In this document: piece by piece, positions 1-5,665 of the stretch
Numbering within the stretch: position 1 is the stretch's first letter
Layout of the letters: each line of letters starts with the position of its first letter
Origin: a virus
Direction: 5' to 3' (one strand)
IMG/VR virus record: IMGVR_UViG_3300010233_000073
Location: 8,963 to 40,864 of that record
Length of the DNA stretch: 31,902 nucleotides
Made by a program: the position numbers and the translations under genes
Notes under the pieces: generated by a model
Told to the model about the DNA's origin: nothing
Database searches by the model: none
Seen by the model: only the letters and a program-made list of their open reading frames with translations

Positions 1-1
1 T

Positions 2-1093
2 ACCGGGTGGGACTACGCGATGAAGTGCGATGACGATACCTACATTGATCTGCACCGGCTGGCAAATGCCTCATTCACCGGGAACTACATCGGCGGAGAG
101 TACAACGGTTATGCGTCTGGCGGCGGTGGATACCTCTTGTCGCCACACGCAGCGGAGATCGCCCGCGACCGGATGCTACAGCGTACCGGCGATGAAGACC
201 TGATTGCGGGCCAACACATGAAGCGGGCCGGTATCGCGTTGACGAACGACTCGCGGTTTTGTGGGTTCTCAATCATTTCGCAGCGATACCCGCGACTGTC
301 GAACGACATGATCACAGGCCACGGTTCGCCGTCGATGCCAGATGAAATGGTCAAGGGAATTCACATGGACCTATGCGACACAAACGGGATGCGGCTATGG
401 ATGCCAATCGGTGACGGGCTATACCGCCGGTCAGGTGAAATCTGTTGCTCGCTGCTCGCGAAATACTGGCAGGATCATCCGCCCCTTGACGTTACGCACT
501 TCGGAGATACGCCGTCAATCCCCAACGCCTCGCAACTGTTCGAACTCGGCCAGAATAAGCCGTGGCGTATCGCGGCGTTGGAATATCTCACGTCGGGACA
601 GTGGAAGGCCGATCCGTTCGTGATGGTAATTCTAGATGACTACGCGATCTGTCGCAACGTGGACCGGCGAGCCGTGGCCGTGGCTCTGGATTACATGCGG
701 AAACACCCGGACGCGGCATCCTACGCCCTGACATGGAATCCAACCACTACGAAGCCGTCCGACACACCGGGAACGGTCCTGATGCAGACCTACGCCTACC
801 TGTTGAATTTGCAGATTTGCATCTGGCGGCGGTCAACACTCATCGAACTATTGACGTCCTGCAAGTCCGATTCGATCTGGCAACTTGAAACCGAGATGAC
901 GCGGGTATTCAATGAAAAAATGCCCACTATGCACGCGGCACAATGGGACATTCCAAAGCCGATCAACGCGGGTCCAATGGTGGATCAAGTTGATAAATCG
1001 GGATGGATCATCGCGTATAACAATATTTGTCACCAGAGGAAGTTTGACCCACGACATGCCGCTTGGCTCGCGAATGAAGGGCACGGAGTTTAA
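2..1093 (+). CDS. Glycosyltransferase, GT31-like first half, second GT-A-like half (5' end outside window)
   Basis: The frame is open from base 2 with no start codon, so the gene begins upstream; at least 363 residues are here. Counting from the Met at base 20, a first domain carries KCDDDTY (residues 2-8), YASGGGGYLLS (31-41) and DEDLIAG (58-64). These match the metal-binding DDD, the GGGY and the ED-x-x-G motifs of galactosyltransferase/fringe-type family 31 enzymes. A second segment from about residue 125 has an ILDDY motif near residue 205, like the acidic dyad of GT-A folds, so the protein may be bifunctional. The sugar donor and acceptor cannot be read. It converges on the leftward peptidase gene, sharing a few bases at the stops. 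Role in modifying host surface, virion or phage DNA is inference. Confidence 0.72.
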   Translation, partial: TGWDYAMKCDDDTYIDLHRLANASFTGNYIGGEYNGYASGGGGYLLSPHAAEIARDRMLQRTGDEDLIAGQHMKRAGIALTNDSRFCGFSIISQRYPRLSNDMITGHGSPSMPDEMVKGIHMDLCDTNGMRLWMPIGDGLYRRSGEICCSLLAKYWQDHPPLDVTHFGDTPSIPNASQLFELGQNKPWRIAALEYLTSGQWKADPFVMVILDDYAICRNVDRRAVAVALDYMRKHPDAASYALTWNPTTTKPSDTPGTVLMQTYAYLLNLQICIWRRSTLIELLTSCKSDSIWQLETEMTRVFNEKMPTMHAAQWDIPKPINAGPMVDQVDKSGWIIAYNNICHQRKFDPRHAAWLANEGHGV

Positions 1094-1455
1094 ATCAAAA
1101 CGTATGCCTCTAACACGTTTCCGAAGCAATCCGACGACCCGTCGCTAGGGTTCCAGATTTCTCCATTATCCACGGCTACGGCATGGCCAATACCGAATAA
1201 AATCATGCTGGTTTCGACAACCACAACTGCTTTGGATTTTGGGTTGTTTGCAACCCATTGATGTAGCGTGTACGGCTTGCGTGGCTTAACGTATCGGTAC
1301 GCTGAAAAGTGCGACACGATCCACTTAGCGTCACGGGTGGACACTCCGCGACATGGGCCGAAGACTCGCTTGACTTCCTTGTAACTATCAGGAATAAGGC
1401 AAGCCAGTGAAGTTAGAAGACAATCGGTTTTTGTTCGTTGGCGTAAATGTTTCAC
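1090..1455 (-). CDS. C39-like papain-fold cysteine peptidase, small
   Basis: A 121-residue protein opening with QRTKTDC (Cys12) and carrying GHAVAV (His91) then WNPSDG (Asn102/Asp105), the order of catalytic Cys, His and Asn/Asp in C39-type and related papain-like peptidases. The start is GTG at 1455-1453, three bases after the stop of the upstream gene, with an AAAGGTG Shine-Dalgarno overlapping that stop. C39 domains usually cut Gly-Gly leaders of exported peptides as part of an ABC transporter; no transporter or leader peptide is visible here. It could instead be a free-standing processing or amidase-like enzyme. Family assignment is by motif only. Confidence 0.6.
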   Translation of the reverse strand: MKHLRQRTKTDCLLTSLACLIPDSYKEVKRVFGPCRGVSTRDAKWIVSHFSAYRYVKPRKPYTLHQWVANNPKSKAVVVVETSMILFGIGHAVAVDNGEIWNPSDGSSDCFGNVLEAYVLI

Positions 1456-1458
1456 AAA

Positions 1459-1689
1459 TCACCTTTGGGGAATGATTACCTTGCCATTGCTCAACGTAAA
1501 CGAACGGCCTTCTTCCTTGAGCTTGCGGCGTTTTTCCGCAGCGTCTCGAACCGCTTTTGTCGTGGGGATGTTTGTCATCGCATCGAGCGAGAAGTCCAGA
1601 TTATCACAAGCGAACTGGCCGGGTTTGACCTCGACGCCTTGCGTATAGATGCCGGACGGGGACTTCAAATCTTTTGTGATTCGGTTCAT
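1459..1689 (-). CDS. Small protein of unknown function, leaderless promoter
   Basis: Encodes 76 residues; I do not recognise the family. The C-terminal half is charged (AEKRRKLKEEGRSF) and probably helical, followed by a short SNGKVII strand. It is the first gene of a leftward two-gene unit with the C39-like peptidase. The ATG at 1689 lies exactly six bases after the -10 box of a well-formed leftward promoter (1696-1723), so the transcript would start at or next to the ATG, with no room for a Shine-Dalgarno. A start further inside (Met38) lacks an evident binding site. Confidence 0.6.
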   Translation of the reverse strand: MNRITKDLKSPSGIYTQGVEVKPGQFACDNLDFSLDAMTNIPTTKAVRDAAEKRRKLKEEGRSFTLSNGKVIIPQR

Positions 1690-1695
1690 GCAGAT

Positions 1696-1723
1696 ATTGT
1701 ACGGAGTTGTCTAGACGTGTCAA
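1696..1723 (-). promoter_or_regulatory. Leftward sigma70-type promoter
   Basis: On the minus strand: TTGACA (1723-1718), 16-base spacer, TACAAT (1701-1696). The ATG of the 76-residue gene begins six bases beyond the -10. It is divergent from the rightward promoter at 1788-1815, and a perfect DnaA-type box (1755-1763) lies between them. Confidence 0.8.
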
Positions 1724-1754
1724 CGGGAATTAATCCACGAACCTTTCCCACAAC

Positions 1755-1764
1755 TTATCCACAA
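1755..1764 (+). promoter_or_regulatory. DnaA-box-like site TTATCCACAA
   Basis: TTATCCACA is the consensus high-affinity E. coli DnaA box. It sits between two divergent promoters. The same 10-mer recurs at 2562-2571 and, inverted, at 2587-2596 and 3291-3300. Binding by host DnaA or a phage regulator is inference. Confidence 0.6.
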
Positions 1765-1787
1765 TTCGCTATCCTGATTATTTCTTG

Positions 1788-1815
1788 TTGACAGGAAATA
1801 ATCCGGCGATATCAT
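1788..1815 (+). promoter_or_regulatory. Rightward sigma70-type promoter
   Basis: TTGACA (1788-1793), 16-base spacer, TATCAT (1810-1815). It drives the gene starting at 1851, leaving an untranslated leader of about 30 bases. Confidence 0.75.
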
Positions 1816-1850
1816 TTGAACATCGCAATACCGCGATCAAGGGAATGGCT

Positions 1851-2030
1851 ATGAAAACCTTTACGATTCACGCATTAACCCGGTCTGCTGCAAGAAAGGA
1901 ACTGTATCGGTTGATTAGCAAAGACGTTCAAGGACTTCGCCTTGAACTCGGTGGAAATGTGGAATTAGTCAATGGTGAGTATGTGCCAGATTTCTACATT
2001 GTCGCCTATGAATCAACACGCGAGCAGTAA
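1851..2030 (+). CDS. Small protein of unknown function
   Basis: Encodes 59 residues beginning MKTFTIHALTRSAARKELYR. The ATG at 1851 is chosen because AAGGGA (1839-1844) lies six bases upstream; the frame is open further upstream through the promoter, which argues against a longer protein. The predicted pattern is strand, helix, then strands (LRLELGGNVELVNGEY, PDFYIVAYE), a compact alpha/beta fold. No recognised family. Confidence 0.6.
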   Translation: MKTFTIHALTRSAARKELYRLISKDVQGLRLELGGNVELVNGEYVPDFYIVAYESTREQ

Positions 2031-2050
2031 CGCCTAACCCCACGTCCGAA

Positions 2051-2081
2051 ACGCCTGCGGGCGTCTGCCAGCGAACTGGCA
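2051..2081 (+). other. Two adjacent RNA hairpins between small genes
   Basis: ACGCC-TGCG-GGCGT (2051-2064), a stem closed by a UNCG-class tetraloop, is followed at once by TGCCAG-CGAA-CTGGCA (2066-2081). No T-run follows, so this is not a textbook terminator. It may cap or stabilise the upstream transcript, or slow polymerase. Confidence 0.55.
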
Positions 2082-2111
2082 CTGATGAGGACTAACACAA
2101 AGGAGAATGCA

Positions 2112-2318
2112 ATGGAAATCAAAGATATGTCGATGCGGGAATTCATGAATCATCCCGATGTTGTGCAGAGTGATGATTGGAGAACACGTCGAGCGGTCGC
2201 GGAAACCAACTGGATCACTCGACGCAATCTTGACCTCTTATTGACCGATTCGCATGAAAGCGTACGTCGATCGGCAGTCAAAAACATTCAACAAAGAGAA
2301 GCCAATGCCAAAGCGTAA
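2112..2318 (+). CDS. LRV/HEAT-like helical repeat mini-protein
   Basis: Encodes 68 residues. The middle and end show two turns of a D-x-x-x-x-R-R-A-V-A-x-N pattern: DDWRTRRAVAETNW, and DSHESVRRSAVKN separated by RNLDLLLT. This matches leucine-rich-repeat-variant or HEAT-like helical repeats (D-x-x-x-VR-x-A-A-x-N). With barely two repeats it would be a binding adaptor, not an enzyme. The ATG at 2112 has AAGGAG six bases upstream; an in-frame ATG at 2085 has no such site. Its 3' end overlaps the next gene by 14 bases. Confidence 0.6.
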   Translation: MEIKDMSMREFMNHPDVVQSDDWRTRRAVAETNWITRRNLDLLLTDSHESVRRSAVKNIQQREANAKA

Positions 2319-2559
2319 AAACCCCGTAGGTCGCCCGCCAGGCACCCCAACGCACCACGTAGCGACCCGGCTACCCGAACCTGAGCATGCCGAGCTACTT
2401 CGGCGAGTCAAAGCCAGCAAGACCACGCGAGCGGCGTTTATTCTCGCGGCGGTACGGGCCGAACTTGCTGGACGCAATTATCAAGCAGGATACGACGCTG
2501 GTTACAAGGCAGGGTATGACCAAGGTTGTGACGACAACGACCCTGACATCGGTATGTAG
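2305..2559 (+). CDS. Ribbon-helix-helix-type DNA-binding protein
   Basis: Encodes 84 residues. A basic GRPPGTP (AT-hook-like) precedes HHVATRLPEPEHAELLRRVKASKTTRAAFILAAVRAEL, a strand followed by two helices as in CopG/Arc ribbon-helix-helix repressors. A Tyr/Gly repeat (YQAGYDAGYKAGYDQG) follows, giving a flexible or amphipathic tail. The ATG at 2305 is preferred over an upstream in-frame ATG (2254), as it gives the domain its usual start and a weak AAAGAG site. It shares the HHV-x-TRL signature with the protein at 9440-9649. A role as an early repressor is inferred. Confidence 0.6.
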   Translation: MPKRKNPVGRPPGTPTHHVATRLPEPEHAELLRRVKASKTTRAAFILAAVRAELAGRNYQAGYDAGYKAGYDQGCDDNDPDIGM

Positions 2560-2561
2560 CC

Positions 2562-2596
2562 TTATCCACAAAATAACCGGCGTGAATTGTGGATAA
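2562..2596. promoter_or_regulatory. Inverted pair of DnaA-type boxes
   Basis: TTATCCACAA (2562-2571) and its exact reverse complement TTGTGGATAA (2587-2596) are separated by 15 bases, just upstream of the promoter at 2617-2644. This is a perfect 10-bp inverted repeat and could be an operator or a DnaA-binding site. Confidence 0.65.
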
Positions 2597-2616
2597 CTTT
2601 GTCACGCCATTTGTTG

Positions 2617-2644
2617 TTGACAACAATTAATCTCCCGCTACAAT
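2617..2644 (+). promoter_or_regulatory. Rightward sigma70-type promoter
   Basis: TTGACA (2617-2622), 16-base spacer, TACAAT (2639-2644), upstream of the gene at 2694. The inverted DnaA-type boxes end 20 bases before the -35. Confidence 0.8.
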
Positions 2645-2693
2645 GTACGCATGAGTCGAGCATGTCGCCTGACGCAACGCAAAGGGACGCATC

Positions 2694-2966
2694 ATGATTA
2701 ACCGCGAAACATTCCAAGCAACTAAAGACAACGAAGGAACTGTAGAAGTCACCATCGCTGGAGAAACGAAACGGGTCTCGGCAACCATTTTCCAAGGAAA
2801 GATCACGGCTTACGGGTTTGTTTGCAAGTACCGCACCGGGGCCAAGCTTTGGAACGCAATGATCATGCAATACGCCAACGGCAAAGAGTCTTTTATGGGC
2901 GGGTTCGAAAGCCGAAGCGGCAAGCACCGCCAAATTGATCAGGTTTGGTTTAAGCCGAATCGGTAA
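2694..2966 (+). CDS. Small protein of unknown function
   Basis: Encodes 90 residues, no recognised family. The sequence alternates strands and turns (TVEVTIAGETKRVSATIFQGKITAYGFVCKYR) and reads as a small beta-sheet protein. The ATG at 2694 has AAAGGGA upstream and follows directly from the promoter at 2617-2644. A strong hairpin (2979-2998) lies just after its stop. Confidence 0.65.
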   Translation: MINRETFQATKDNEGTVEVTIAGETKRVSATIFQGKITAYGFVCKYRTGAKLWNAMIMQYANGKESFMGGFESRSGKHRQIDQVWFKPNR

Positions 2967-2978
2967 TCGACCATCCCT

Positions 2979-2998
2979 CCGCACCCTACGGGGTGCGG
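2979..2998 (+). other. Stable hairpin with UNCG tetraloop
   Basis: CCGCACCC-TACG-GGGTGCGG forms an 8-bp stem with a C(UACG)G loop, one of the most stable RNA tetraloops. It lacks a following T-run. Placed between two genes of one transcript, it could block 3' exonucleases or attenuate transcription. Confidence 0.65.
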
Positions 2999-3033
2999 CG
3001 ATGAGTGCCGATAAACCCAACTGGAGAAACGCA

Positions 3034-3300
3034 ATGACGCCCAATATCAACCTAAACGGAACATCCGCCGAAGAACTCATCAAAATCCACCGTGCCGCAT
3101 ACAGTGCCATTGGTGCCACAATAAAGGCCATGAAAGATACCTGCCCCAACGGTCGCGACTACCCGGCTCAGAACATGGAACCAGCCGTATCGGCTTACCG
3201 CGAGCGTATGCGGCAATTGGAGGCTATGCGAACTGATCTAGAGGTGATCATTCGCGGGATTCAGAAGCAGGCTAAGCCCGCAACCGCGATTTGTGGATAA
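3034..3300 (+). CDS. Small helical protein of unknown function
   Basis: Encodes 88 residues, mostly helical: SAEELIKIHRAAYSAIGATIKAMKD, then VSAYRERMRQLEAMRTDLEVIIRGIQKQ, which reads as a two-helix coiled coil. The ATG at 3034 has GGAGAA upstream; the longer in-frame ORF would start inside the preceding gene. The stop codon TAA at 3298-3300 is the last three bases of a TGTGGATAA DnaA-type box, so gene end and regulatory site overlap. Confidence 0.6.
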   Translation: MTPNINLNGTSAEELIKIHRAAYSAIGATIKAMKDTCPNGRDYPAQNMEPAVSAYRERMRQLEAMRTDLEVIIRGIQKQAKPATAICG

Positions 3301-3346
3301 CTCCGCCTCTTCTCCCCCTTGACAGCACGAACGAAACACGTACAAT
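3291..3346 (+). promoter_or_regulatory. Promoter with upstream DnaA-type box
   Basis: TTGTGGATAA (3291-3300), then TTGACA (3319-3324), 16-base spacer, TACAAT (3341-3346). It drives the gene at 3368, which has AAAGGAG in its leader. Confidence 0.8.
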
Positions 3347-3367
3347 AGACGCACAAAGGAGCATCAC

Positions 3368-3625
3368 ATGAACGCAACCGCAACAACCGTACAGCCCCTG
3401 GCACTCGGAACACTCGTTCAATCGAAGTTCGACAAAAACATGCAATGGTACGAACTCCCTGACCGCTGGTTCATCATGGTCGGATGGGCTGGTTGGAACG
3501 TGCGTCGAGATGTCGATGGCAACTCCAACCGCTTCGAAGAATGCCCGCTTGGCAAGGGCGACACCAACTACAACACGCCTGACGACTGCCTCGCGGCCAT
3601 CAACGCCTACCGAGGCTGCAAGTAA
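3368..3625 (+). CDS. Small phage protein with C-terminal AINAYRGCK module
   Basis: Encodes 85 residues. Trp-rich strands in the middle (WYELPDRWFIMVGWAGWNVRR) are followed by TPDDCLAAINAYRGCK. The same kind of C-terminus, a Trp strand followed by an AAINAY-type helix, is seen in the products at 6899-7393 and inside 19644-20639, so this is a reused module of unknown function. AAAGGAG precedes the ATG. The gene has its own promoter (3319-3346). Confidence 0.65.
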   Translation: MNATATTVQPLALGTLVQSKFDKNMQWYELPDRWFIMVGWAGWNVRRDVDGNSNRFEECPLGKGDTNYNTPDDCLAAINAYRGCK

Positions 3626-3650
3626 CCCCTAGCCATCGCCTAGCCAGCGA

Positions 3651-3817
3651 GTAACGCGGAGGTGAAGCATGTAACCCGGCTGCTACGTGTTCTTCGACGT
3701 GCTAACAGGCTAAAGCGTCGTTAAATAAATAGGTAGCCTGCAAAAGTCAAGCCCGCGAAACCAGTGTTACTTTGCACTGGCGACCTCCCCGGCCATCGGC
3801 TAACCCTGATGGCCGGG
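3651..3817 (+). ncRNA. Structured intergenic RNA with start-stop AUGUAA element
   Basis: The 211 bases between genes hold no ORF but much pairing. GGAGGT (3658-3663) stands in front of ATG TAA (3669-3674), a start codon followed at once by a stop. GGAGGT can pair with ACCTCC (3783-3788), and the overlapping CGCGG (3655-3659) with CCGCG (3753-3757); these two pairings exclude each other. Local hairpins are CAGGCTA/TAGCCTG (3706-3712/3734-3740) and CCAGTG/CACTGG (3761-3766/3775-3780). This looks like a regulatory leader or stable RNA of no class I recognise. Confidence 0.45.
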
Positions 3818-3820
3818 TTT
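3788..3820 (+). terminator. Terminator-like hairpin before the 3837 gene
   Basis: CCCGGCCAT (3788-3796) pairs perfectly with ATGGCCGGG (3809-3817) over a 12-base loop and is followed by only three T. The short T-run makes it a weak terminator or attenuator. Its first base is shared with the ACCTCC that can pair with the upstream GGAGGT. Confidence 0.45.
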
Positions 3821-3836
3821 AACAAAGGAGATACCC

Positions 3837-4031
3837 ATGATCATCAACATCGGCAAAACGTGTCTGGACCTGCGAGGCGGAGTCATCAAGTACCAAGTCA
3901 CTATGAGTGACGGATTCCTTGTAGGCATCTACGGCACCTATGAGGAAGCGAACGCGGCATGTGATGCAGACGGTACGGACAAAATAACGGTCATCATCAC
4001 CGGCGAAGTCATCGGCCACAAGGCAAACTGA
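3837..4031 (+). CDS. Small protein of unknown function
   Basis: Encodes 64 residues: strands (MIINIGKTCLDLRGGVIKYQVTMSDGFLVGIYG), a short helix (TYEEANAACDA), then a final strand (ITVIITGEVIG). The strand-helix layout is reminiscent of the AINAY-type modules elsewhere in the window, but similarity is weak. AAAGGAG sits eight bases before the ATG, just after the terminator-like hairpin, so its expression may depend on the structured leader. Confidence 0.6.
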   Translation: MIINIGKTCLDLRGGVIKYQVTMSDGFLVGIYGTYEEANAACDADGTDKITVIITGEVIGHKAN

Positions 4032-4032
4032 A

Positions 4033-4356
4033 ATGCACATCGGACCAAATCAACGCAAGGCTCTGGACTTTCTGAAAACCACAACGCTTAAACAAAACAG
4101 CACGTACGAAATGCACAACGAGCTTGATAATTCTTATTGTGCCTTGGGTGCAATGTGTGTGGCGTTGGACCTGCCGCCCGGCCACATTAACGCCCTGATC
4201 AATGCTGTTGGTTTGCGTAGTGGGTTAGGTCGCCCATCTTACGGCAGCACACTCCAGTCTATTACAATACTGAACGACTGTGACGGCTTGTCGTTCGCTG
4301 AAATCGCCACAATCATCGAAGACAACGCCGAAGCGTATTTCAAGGAGTCAAAGTAA
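4033..4356 (+). CDS. DUF6197-like small protein
   Basis: Encodes 107 residues. The layout is an N-terminal helix (NQRKALDFLKTT), a CALGAMCVALDL segment, and a C-terminal LNDCDGLSFAEIATIIED. The order CALGA then ND-x-x-G-x-SF-x-EIA is typical of a family of small phage and actinobacterial proteins of unknown function (DUF6197-type, recalled from memory). It begins one base after the previous stop and its own stop overlaps the next start as TAATG. Confidence 0.6.
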   Translation: MHIGPNQRKALDFLKTTTLKQNSTYEMHNELDNSYCALGAMCVALDLPPGHINALINAVGLRSGLGRPSYGSTLQSITILNDCDGLSFAEIATIIEDNAEAYFKESK

Positions 4357-4616
4357 TGCACCCCGCAGCATCCGCCGCCTACCTCAAATACCTCGACTCA
4401 CTCGGCATCAGCGACGACCTCGACGGAGAGCCGGACTATCGCCCGGTTGAATCCCGCGAGTCGTTCGCAACCCGCTACGAGATTCAGTACCAGCACGGCG
4501 TAGCGTGGCATAAGGCATACGCTAAGCGTCACCGCTACGCCCAGATCGTCAAGTGCAAAGAACGCCGCATGAAGCAAGGAAAGCCCGCTTACGCTCGACC
4601 TGTTACGCCCATCTAA
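4356..4616 (+). CDS. Basic small protein of unknown function
   Basis: Encodes 86 residues. The C-terminal half is strongly basic and aromatic (HKAYAKRHRYAQIVKCKERRMKQGKPAYARP), suggesting nucleic-acid contact. No family recognised. Its ATG overlaps the preceding stop (TAATG), so it is probably translated by coupling. Confidence 0.55.
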   Translation: MHPAASAAYLKYLDSLGISDDLDGEPDYRPVESRESFATRYEIQYQHGVAWHKAYAKRHRYAQIVKCKERRMKQGKPAYARPVTPI

Positions 4617-4646
4617 CCGGCCATTGGCCACAACCCGAAGGAAACC

Positions 4647-4904
4647 ATGAATCCCAAATCACTCAAACGCAACCCGCTAGCCGAAGAACTTTGCCGTCTG
4701 ACCTGTGAACGCGACAACGCAAGGTCGGATATGAATAAGGCACGAGCCACAATTGAAAATCAAGCCGCCATGATGTCGAATTTCAGTCGAGAACTGAACG
4801 CTGCAACCAAGCACGCCGGAGAACTAACCGACAAACTCCGCACCGCCATCGAGGAAATTGAATTCCTCCGCAAGATCATCAAGTCCCTGACTCGCAACCC
4901 TTGA
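4647..4904 (+). CDS. Coiled-coil small protein
   Basis: Encodes 85 residues, almost wholly a heptad-like helix (LAEELCRLTCERDNARSDMNKARATIENQ, then LTDKLRTAIEEIEFLRKIIKSL). It probably forms a dimeric coiled coil; function unknown. The ATG has GAAGGA upstream. Confidence 0.6.
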   Translation: MNPKSLKRNPLAEELCRLTCERDNARSDMNKARATIENQAAMMSNFSRELNAATKHAGELTDKLRTAIEEIEFLRKIIKSLTRNP

Positions 4905-4937
4905 TCCCTCACGCCCGCCCCACGTCACGGGGCACAC

Positions 4938-5023
4938 GACGCGGCAGTGCCCGGCCTAAGCCTGATAACACGAGCATCCGAAGCGTGAAGTCTGGCCAGC
5001 AGGTTCGAATCCTGCCCGCGTCT
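4938..5023 (+). tRNA. tRNA-like element, anticodon uncertain
   Basis: A seven-base acceptor strand GACGCGG (4938-4944) pairs perfectly with CCGCGTC (5016-5022). A perfect T arm precedes it: GCAGG-TTCGAAT-CCTGC (4999-5015). No CCA is encoded. The inside is irregular: no ordinary D arm can be drawn, and the best anticodon loop is ATCCGAA (4976-4982), which would give anticodon CCG (Arg), on a stem with one mismatch. It could be a degenerate tRNA, a tRNA with an insertion, or a tRNA-like RNA. It lies between two genes. Confidence 0.5.
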
Positions 5024-5043
5024 CTAACCCAACGGAGACACCC

Positions 5044-5406
5044 ATGAGCCACGCAGAACACTTTCGATCACGCGGAGTAGGGATGGACGCCTGCCGATGC
5101 TTTGTTTGCGGCAAGCTTCGGTTTGAGAACGGCCAAGAAATGGCTTACATGTTGAATATCTCTGGATTCGTCAAAACCAAAGAGTCTGGCGAGCGAGTGG
5201 TTGCCATGTTTTCCCACGGTGCCAGACTCGATTACCGAGACTTCGAACCGACACGGATTCAGGTCAAGATCGGGGCATGTGATGAGCATCGCAAGTGCCT
5301 GATCAAGCTGCACGAACTAACAGTCAGTTCAGACGGAATTATCACACCATCAATGATTACTGAGGCAACCAAGGAGACCCATGAACTACCGAGAATTGAA
5401 GCCTGA
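5044..5406 (+). CDS. Zinc-binding small protein of unknown function
   Basis: Encodes 120 residues. CRCFVCGK near the start and CDEHRKC near residue 80 supply Cys/His ligands for one zinc site, with a strand-rich segment between (SGERVVAMFSHGARLDYRDF). No enzyme motif seen. The ATG has ACGGAGA upstream. Its 3' end overlaps the next gene by 26 bases. Confidence 0.6.
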   Translation: MSHAEHFRSRGVGMDACRCFVCGKLRFENGQEMAYMLNISGFVKTKESGERVVAMFSHGARLDYRDFEPTRIQVKIGACDEHRKCLIKLHELTVSSDGIITPSMITEATKETHELPRIEA

Positions 5407-5665
5407 TGAAACCGTTTGCATTGCTACCGACAAGTGGCGACCGCTGCGTAAAGGCCCGTGGCGAAAGTTGCCGATATCGGTAAAGGGATGGAAAGTGTCG
5501 TCTATCCTCGCGTTACAAAGAACGGCAGAGATTCGCCGCCCGATCCCCGACGTCGAGGAATACCCGGCAGAACTAGCAAAAATTGCCCAGAAACTGAACT
5601 GCAATCCCGATGCTGTCCGTGCCGCACTACTCGCCGCCTACAAACTCGGAAAGGCCAGCAAATGA
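5381..5665 (+). CDS. Phage YRRP-module protein (degenerate copy)
   Basis: Encodes 94 residues starting MNYRELKPDE, nearly the same opening as its downstream neighbour (MNYRPLEPGE). Both then run through a W-x-P strand region to an RRP motif (IRRPIP here). The C-terminal helix (AVRAALLAAYKLGKA) differs. The YR-x-L-x-P-x-E ... YRRP module is common in small phage proteins of unknown function. AAGGAG precedes the ATG, which lies inside the upstream gene. Likely a diverged duplicate. Confidence 0.6.
   Translation: MNYRELKPDETVCIATDKWRPLRKGPWRKLPISVKGWKVSSILALQRTAEIRRPIPDVEEYPAELAKIAQKLNCNPDAVRAALLAAYKLGKASK

Noticed and set aside
2051-2998. The hairpins at 2051-2081 and 2979-2998 as intrinsic terminators
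   Set aside because: Stems are strong, but neither is followed by a T-run, so they are listed only as hairpins.
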